Positions 4,364 through 8,656 of a DNA stretch of 8,656 nucleotides are shown here, one piece after another. How positions within the stretch are numbered: position 1 is the stretch's first letter; every line of letters begins with the position of its first letter. Both the position numbers and the translations under genes were made by a program. The notes beneath the pieces were generated by a model that had not been told where the DNA came from, made no database searches, and saw nothing but the letters and a program-made list of their open reading frames with translations. Origin of the DNA: Oscillospiraceae bacterium (GTDB taxonomy: Bacteria; Bacillota; Clostridia; Oscillospirales; QAMX01); NCBI GenBank assembly GCA_902772625.1, contig CACYBP010000328.1:1-8656 (forward strand), in the 5' to 3' direction.

Positions 4364-7228
4364 ATGTATCAGAAGCATTCGGTATTTCAAAGCCGGATCC
4401 ACGATCCGCGCGCGGTCTACCTGACCCCCTCCGGTGAAGACGATTCCACGGCTCTGCAGTCGGCCATCAATCTCGTGGCGGACAAGCTCGGCGAAGGCGT
4501 CGTGTTCGTGGCTCCGGGCACCTACACGCTTTCCCGGACGATCTACATCCCCACCGGGATCCGTCTGATCGGCTGGGGCAAGACCAGACCGCTTTTCCGC
4601 CTGATCGACGCGGCGCCCGCCCTGAAGACCCCGGAGAAGGGCGACAAGGGAGAGGCGACCTATCTCTTCTGGTTCGTGGGCCGCAAACCCGAGCCGGGCC
4701 GTCCGATCTTCGACGCCAACGCCGGGACCTTCTATTCGGCCTTCATGAATCTGGACGTCGACATGGGCAAGGGCAACAAAAAGGCCGTGGCCATGCGCGC
4801 CCATTATGCCCAGCATTCTTTCATCTCCTTCGTGGATATCGCCGTGAACGACGCCAAGGCGGGCATCTTCGACACCGGCAACGCCATGGATCACGTGGCC
4901 TTCCGCGGCGGTCAGTACGGCATCTACACCACCAAATCCTCTCCCGCCTGGCAATTCACCATGCTGGACTGCCACTTTGAGGATCAGAAAAAGGCCGGTA
5001 TCCTCACCCGAGAGGCCGGTCTGACCTTCGTCAACTGCTCCTTCGAGCGGATACCGGTCGCGGTGGAGACCTGGGACGGCTTCACCGAAAAGCTCTACGG
5101 CGAGGAGTCGCTCTTCCGCGATATCACCGACGCCGCGGTGCTGATGGACGAGGAGGGCTCCTCCTACGCGCACTTTACGCTCCGGAACTGCGTCATGGAC
5201 CGCGTGGCGAAGACCGCCCGCTCCAAGAAAACCGACGAAGCCTACGCCGCGAAGGAGGAAAGCTACAAGCTGGTCACCTTCTTCCACGGCAGCCTCATGA
5301 AAAACGAATACGCCGAGCCTTATACCGCCGCCGAGCACAAGACCAAGCCTCTGACCCGCGCGGGACTCCGCAAGGCCACCCGCCTGCCCGCCATCCCGGC
5401 GGTGGAGACCTGGGCCAACGCCGCGCTGCTCGGCATCCCGGGCGACGGCAGGACCGACGTCACCGCCCTTCTGCAGAAGGCTTTGGACGAAAACGAGGTC
5501 GTATATCTGCCCATGGGCCGGTATATCCTCACCGGGACGCTGAAACTCAACGCCCACAATAAGCTGATCGGCCTGCACCCCATCATGACTCAGTTGCAGG
5601 TCCTGGACAACACCCCCGCCTTCTCCTTCCTCGGTGCCCCGGTGCCGGTGGTGGAGACCCCGCCGGGCGGCGAAAACGTCCTTTCGGGTATCGGCATCAA
5701 CGCCGGCGGCAAGAACGGCCGCGCGGTGGGCCTGAAATGGCAGTCGAATAAGAATTCCGCCCTGATCGACGTGAAATTCGTCGGCGGCCACGGTTCCGTC
5801 GGCCCGAACGGCGAGAGAGAAGGGGCGTATAACGCCTCCCACACCGCCGATCTTGACGAAAGCCGCAAATGGGACAGCATGTATCCCTCCCTCTGGGTCA
5901 AGGGGGGCGGCGGCACCATCTACGACGTGTGGAGCGCCGCGCCTTACGCCTCCGCGGGCATTCTCGTGGATGAGACCGAGGTCCCCGGTGAGATGTTTGA
6001 GGTCTCGGTGGAGCACCACGTGAGAAGCGAGGTCAAATTCCGCCGGGTGAAAAACTGGAAGGTCTACGCCCTGCAGCTGGAGGAGGAGACCCTGGAATCT
6101 CCCAAGTGCCAGCCGCTGGAGATCATCGAGTGCGAAGACATGGAATTCATGAATTACTACGTCTTCCGCGTCATCTGGCACACCACACCGTGGAAGTACG
6201 CCACCCAGGTCTGGAATTCCCGGAACATCGTCTTCTGGGGCTACCACAACTTCACCCAGGTGAAACTGACCATCGACAACTCGCTTTATGACGCCACCAC
6301 CGGCGCCGAGGTGCGTCCCTGGGAGATCGGCAAGCTTGTCCTCGACGGAAAGAAGCCCTTCTCGAGAAAGCGGGAACAGGCCGTGCGCGAGGTCGGCTCG
6401 GGCTATGAGTTCGCCGACGGCATCGTCGCGGACTCCAGGGGCAACGTCTACTTTGCCGACGACAGCCGGAAGCGGATCTACCGCTGGAACGAAGCGGCCG
6501 ACCGGATGGAGCTGATCCTGGACACTCCCTTCAAGCCGCTGTCGCTGGCGGTGGACACCGAGGATCGCCTCCTGGTGGTCACTGAGTACTTCCCGCAGCG
6601 CGGCATGATGATCGACGGGAAGCCTGAACGCTATCCGGTGCCGGAGGATTCCCGCGAGGTCGACTACGGCAAGTGGTACGGCATGCTCGGCAACGACGTG
6701 CGGGTGTACGCCATCGATCCGGAGCATCCCTATGAGACCATGGAAGAACTGAAGACCGTGAAGATGCGCGGCAGAAAGCCCGTGCGGGTGTGGTATCCGG
6801 TGAACCGCTGGAGAAACAACAACGACTTCCTGAGAATCACCGTGACCGCCAACGACGAGGCCTTCCTCGCCCCCGACGGTGTCACCCTGATCCCGGACAC
6901 CTGGGATCTGATCCGTGCGAACAGCCTCGCCCCGGCCGAGCCCGGCAAGGACTTCTACTGCCTGGACGAGTATTACCGCCGCACCTATAAGTTCAAGGTC
7001 ACCGCCTCCGGGCTCCTCAAGGAGCCGGTGCTGACCGCCGAACGCGGCGAGCAGGGCCTGGCTGTGACCGATAAGCTTTATATCGCCGACGGAGCGGTCT
7101 ACGTGACCGATTTAGAGGGCAAGGCGGAAAGAAAGATCGATCTGCCCGTGCGTCCCGCGGCTCTGGCTGTCGTCGGGGATATCCTCTACGCCGCCTGCCG
7201 CGACAGGTTCTATCGCGTGAAGCTCTGA
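4364..7228 (+). CDS. Tandem beta-helix (pectate-lyase-3/GH55-like) protein with C-terminal beta-propeller
   Basis: This 954-residue protein starts at ATG 4364, eight bases after AGGAG (4351-4355). The N-terminal half (about 15-330) opens with a polysaccharide-lyase-type beta-helix signature: DDSTALQSAI, then VVFVAPGTYTLSRTIYIP and IRLIGWG. The same signature recurs at residues 360-410 (GDGRTDVTALLQKAL, VVYLPMGRYILTGTLKL, KLIGLH), so there are two helices, as in GH55-type enzymes. Residues about 678-954 look like an SMP-30/NHL propeller (ADGIVADSRGNVYFAD, LSLAVDTEDRLLVV). The Asn that normally follows Pro in SMP-30 lactonases (PNG) is replaced by PLS, so lactonase activity is doubtful. There is no signal peptide, so the protein is probably cytoplasmic. 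The role is likely binding or cleavage of an oligosaccharide; no catalytic residue can be named. The gene lies between a Nudix and a GH2 gene, which suggests sugar metabolism. Confidence 0.75.
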   Translation: MYQKHSVFQSRIHDPRAVYLTPSGEDDSTALQSAINLVADKLGEGVVFVAPGTYTLSRTIYIPTGIRLIGWGKTRPLFRLIDAAPALKTPEKGDKGEATYLFWFVGRKPEPGRPIFDANAGTFYSAFMNLDVDMGKGNKKAVAMRAHYAQHSFISFVDIAVNDAKAGIFDTGNAMDHVAFRGGQYGIYTTKSSPAWQFTMLDCHFEDQKKAGILTREAGLTFVNCSFERIPVAVETWDGFTEKLYGEESLFRDITDAAVLMDEEGSSYAHFTLRNCVMDRVAKTARSKKTDEAYAAKEESYKLVTFFHGSLMKNEYAEPYTAAEHKTKPLTRAGLRKATRLPAIPAVETWANAALLGIPGDGRTDVTALLQKALDENEVVYLPMGRYILTGTLKLNAHNKLIGLHPIMTQLQVLDNTPAFSFLGAPVPVVETPPGGENVLSGIGINAGGKNGRAVGLKWQSNKNSALIDVKFVGGHGSVGPNGEREGAYNASHTADLDESRKWDSMYPSLWVKGGGGTIYDVWSAAPYASAGILVDETEVPGEMFEVSVEHHVRSEVKFRRVKNWKVYALQLEEETLESPKCQPLEIIECEDMEFMNYYVFRVIWHTTPWKYATQVWNSRNIVFWGYHNFTQVKLTIDNSLYDATTGAEVRPWEIGKLVLDGKKPFSRKREQAVREVGSGYEFADGIVADSRGNVYFADDSRKRIYRWNEAADRMELILDTPFKPLSLAVDTEDRLLVVTEYFPQRGMMIDGKPERYPVPEDSREVDYGKWYGMLGNDVRVYAIDPEHPYETMEELKTVKMRGRKPVRVWYPVNRWRNNNDFLRITVTANDEAFLAPDGVTLIPDTWDLIRANSLAPAEPGKDFYCLDEYYRRTYKFKVTASGLLKEPVLTAERGEQGLAVTDKLYIADGAVYVTDLEGKAERKIDLPVRPAALAVVGDILYAACRDRFYRVKL

Positions 7229-7241
7229 AAAGAATACCCAA

Positions 7242-7285
7242 CGCGCCGGAGGGATCCGTGGATCCTTCCGGCGCGCTTCTCTTGC
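7242..7285 (+). terminator. Long hairpin after the beta-helix gene, probable terminator
   Basis: A 16-bp stem (7242-7257 with 7260-7275) contains one G-T wobble and a two-base GT loop, so the inner pairs probably open. Each arm contains GGATCC. The hairpin starts 13 bases after the stop codon. The following tract is CTTCTCTTG, with fewer T's than a strong terminator; because the stem is nearly symmetric it could act on either strand. Confidence 0.65.
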
Positions 7286-7309
7286 GGGGAAGGCCCGGTA
7301 TGTTAGAAT
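7282..7309 (+). promoter_or_regulatory. Extended -10 promoter for the GH2 gene
   Basis: TGTTAGAAT (7301-7309) is an extended -10 element with TG one base before TAGAAT. A weak -35, TTGCGG (7282-7287), stands 16 bases upstream. The -35 overlaps the terminator tail. The expected start of transcription is near 7315-7317, which leaves a leader of about 20 bases containing the AGGGAG binding site at 7325-7330. Confidence 0.6.
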
Positions 7310-7335
7310 AAAGAAAAAAGAAAGAGGGAGAGAAG

Positions 7336-8656
7336 ATGAGAACGGTACAAAAGCTTGACCGCGGCTGGCTCTTTCATCCGGGAAAGGCCGACGGAGCGGA
7401 TTTCATGGGATACGACGACCGCGGCTGGCGGGAGGTGACCCTGCCGCACGACTGGTCGGTGGAATCGCCCTTCGATCGCCGGAATTCCAGCGGCACCGGC
7501 TATCTTCCCGGGGGAAGCGCCTGGTACAGGAAGCATTTCACCCTTCCCGGGGAGGCGCGGGATAAGCGCGTCCGGCTGACCTTCAACGGCGCCTATAAGC
7601 ATGCACGCGTCTGGGTCAACAGCACCTATCTCGGCTTCCGCGCCTACGGCTACACGACCTTTACGTTTGACGTAAGCGCATTCGTCCGCCCAGGGGAAAA
7701 CGTGATCGCCCTCGCACTTGAGCATGAGGAAACGGCGGATTCCCGCTGGTTCACCGGAAGCGGAATCTACCGTGACGTGCTTTTGGAGATCACCGATCCG
7801 GTGTCCTTCGTCCCGGACGGGATCTTCGTCACAACGGAAAGCGCGGAAAGATCCGGAGAAGCGGTCCTTCTGATCCGGTATGAAACGACTGGCGGCGCCG
7901 ACGGGGTGCATTTTACTCTTCTGGATCCCGAAGGAAAGAAGGCAGGAGAAGCCTCTGCTGCGGGAGAGGCGGGGGAGACCCGGCTTCTTCTCAAAAACGC
8001 GCGGCTCTGGTCGCCCGGGGACCCGGCGCTTTATACCCTTTTCTGCGAAACCGAAAAGAACGGGGAAAGATACGACGGGACCGAAATCCGGGTGGGGGTG
8101 CGCACCGCCTTCTTCGACCCGGACGAAGGCTTTTTCCTCAACGGGATCCCCACCAAGCTCCGGGGCGTGTGCGTTCATCACGACGCGGGGACGCTCGGCG
8201 CGGCGGTGCCGGAGGAGGTGTGGGAAAGAAGGCTTCAAAAGCTGAAAAAGGCAGGAGCCAACGCCCTCCGCACCGCACACAATCCGCCCGACCCCGTCCT
8301 TCTCGATCTGTGCGACAGGCTGGGGTTCCTGGTCATGGACGAGGCCTTCGACGAGTGGGAAGGCGCGAAAAACAAATGGTGGCAGGGGCACAACGTCTAT
8401 CCGCCCAAGCGCTTCGGCTACGCCGAGGACTTCCCGGAGTGGCACGTATTCGATCTGGAGAGCATGGTGAAGCGCGACCGGAACCATCCCTCGGTGATCC
8501 TCTGGTCCATCGGCAACGAGATCGATTATCCCAACGATCCCTACGTCACGCCGCTCTTCGACGAGGTCCTGGGCAACAACGACAGCGGCAAACCCGCGGA
8601 GGAACGCCGCTACGACCCGAGAAAGCCGGACGCCTCCCGCCTTGCGCCGGTGGCGA
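7336..8656 (+). CDS. Glycoside hydrolase family 2 enzyme, beta-galactosidase-like (3' end cut by window)
   Basis: 440 complete codons are visible from ATG 7336, five bases after AGGGAG; the frame is open to the window edge. The N-terminal sugar-binding domain (about 5-155) shows LPHDWSVE, GTGYLPGGSAWYRK and DSRWFTGSGIYRDV. An Ig-like domain (about 160-262) follows. The TIM barrel begins near 265 with NGIPTKLRGVCVHHDAGTLG. RTAHNPPDP (312-320), DEAFDEW (335-341) and SIGNE, ending at the acid/base E395, are classical GH2 sites. The nucleophile lies beyond the window. The enzyme should remove a terminal beta-linked sugar by a retaining mechanism. The family includes galactosidases, glucuronidases and mannosidases, and the specificity is not settled by what is visible. 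There is no signal peptide, so it is probably intracellular and would act on imported oligosaccharides. It has its own promoter and stands downstream of the beta-helix gene in the same direction. Confidence 0.9.
   Translation, partial: MRTVQKLDRGWLFHPGKADGADFMGYDDRGWREVTLPHDWSVESPFDRRNSSGTGYLPGGSAWYRKHFTLPGEARDKRVRLTFNGAYKHARVWVNSTYLGFRAYGYTTFTFDVSAFVRPGENVIALALEHEETADSRWFTGSGIYRDVLLEITDPVSFVPDGIFVTTESAERSGEAVLLIRYETTGGADGVHFTLLDPEGKKAGEASAAGEAGETRLLLKNARLWSPGDPALYTLFCETEKNGERYDGTEIRVGVRTAFFDPDEGFFLNGIPTKLRGVCVHHDAGTLGAAVPEEVWERRLQKLKKAGANALRTAHNPPDPVLLDLCDRLGFLVMDEAFDEWEGAKNKWWQGHNVYPPKRFGYAEDFPEWHVFDLESMVKRDRNHPSVILWSIGNEIDYPNDPYVTPLFDEVLGNNDSGKPAEERRYDPRKPDASRLAPVA

Noticed and set aside
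4148..6727. 859-codon open frame on the minus strand, antisense to the Nudix gene end and the beta-helix gene
   Set aside because: Its translation is rich in G, V, H, R and A without recognisable domains, it lies fully over well-supported + strand genes, and GC-rich codons on one strand commonly leave the opposite strand free of stops.
7303..8487. 394-codon open frame on the minus strand over the GH2 gene
   Set aside because: The + strand frame has all classical GH2 motifs; the minus frame has none and runs through the GH2 promoter.

Overview
The window is GC-rich DNA with strong GGAGG-type ribosome binding sites. Its gene set points to a member of the Clostridia (Bacillota), probably a gut-type or anaerobic carbohydrate degrader. 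That placement is inferred from gene families; no rRNA or taxonomic marker is present. All supported genes lie on the + strand. The long minus-strand open frames are shadows of GC-rich coding DNA.

Region 1 (1-3540) is a membrane-associated cluster resembling the Bacillus subtilis ydjG-ydjH-ydjI genes that accompany pspA. It holds the last 27 codons of a protein ending in a zinc ribbon, probably a YdjI-type SPFH/stomatin-like protein. A terminator-like hairpin follows, then a YdjG-like zinc-ribbon membrane protein (ZnR1), a YdjH-like TPM-domain protein with a signal peptide and one membrane anchor, and a second, longer YdjG-like paralogue (ZnR2). A strong intrinsic terminator closes the region. 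The most striking point is that ZnR2 and the TPM protein share an ungapped stretch of about 54 residues (final membrane segment plus cytoplasmic tail). ZnR1 lacks it because it ends right after its first membrane segment. The likely picture is a complex at the inner membrane face with an outward TPM domain, inward zinc ribbons and matching cytoplasmic tails.

Region 2 (3574-7275) starts with a near-consensus promoter (TTGACG, 17 bp, TATAAT). It carries a Nudix hydrolase with an unrecognised N-terminal extension. Eighteen bases later comes a 954-residue protein with two beta-helix (pectate-lyase-3/GH55-like) halves and a C-terminal SMP-30/NHL-like beta-propeller, without a signal peptide. A 16-bp hairpin follows.

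Region 3 (7282-8656) has its own extended -10 promoter and the first 440 codons of a glycoside hydrolase family 2 enzyme, cut by the window edge. Regions 2 and 3 together look like intracellular processing of imported oligosaccharides. No tRNA, rRNA, CRISPR array, insertion sequence or phage gene was seen.
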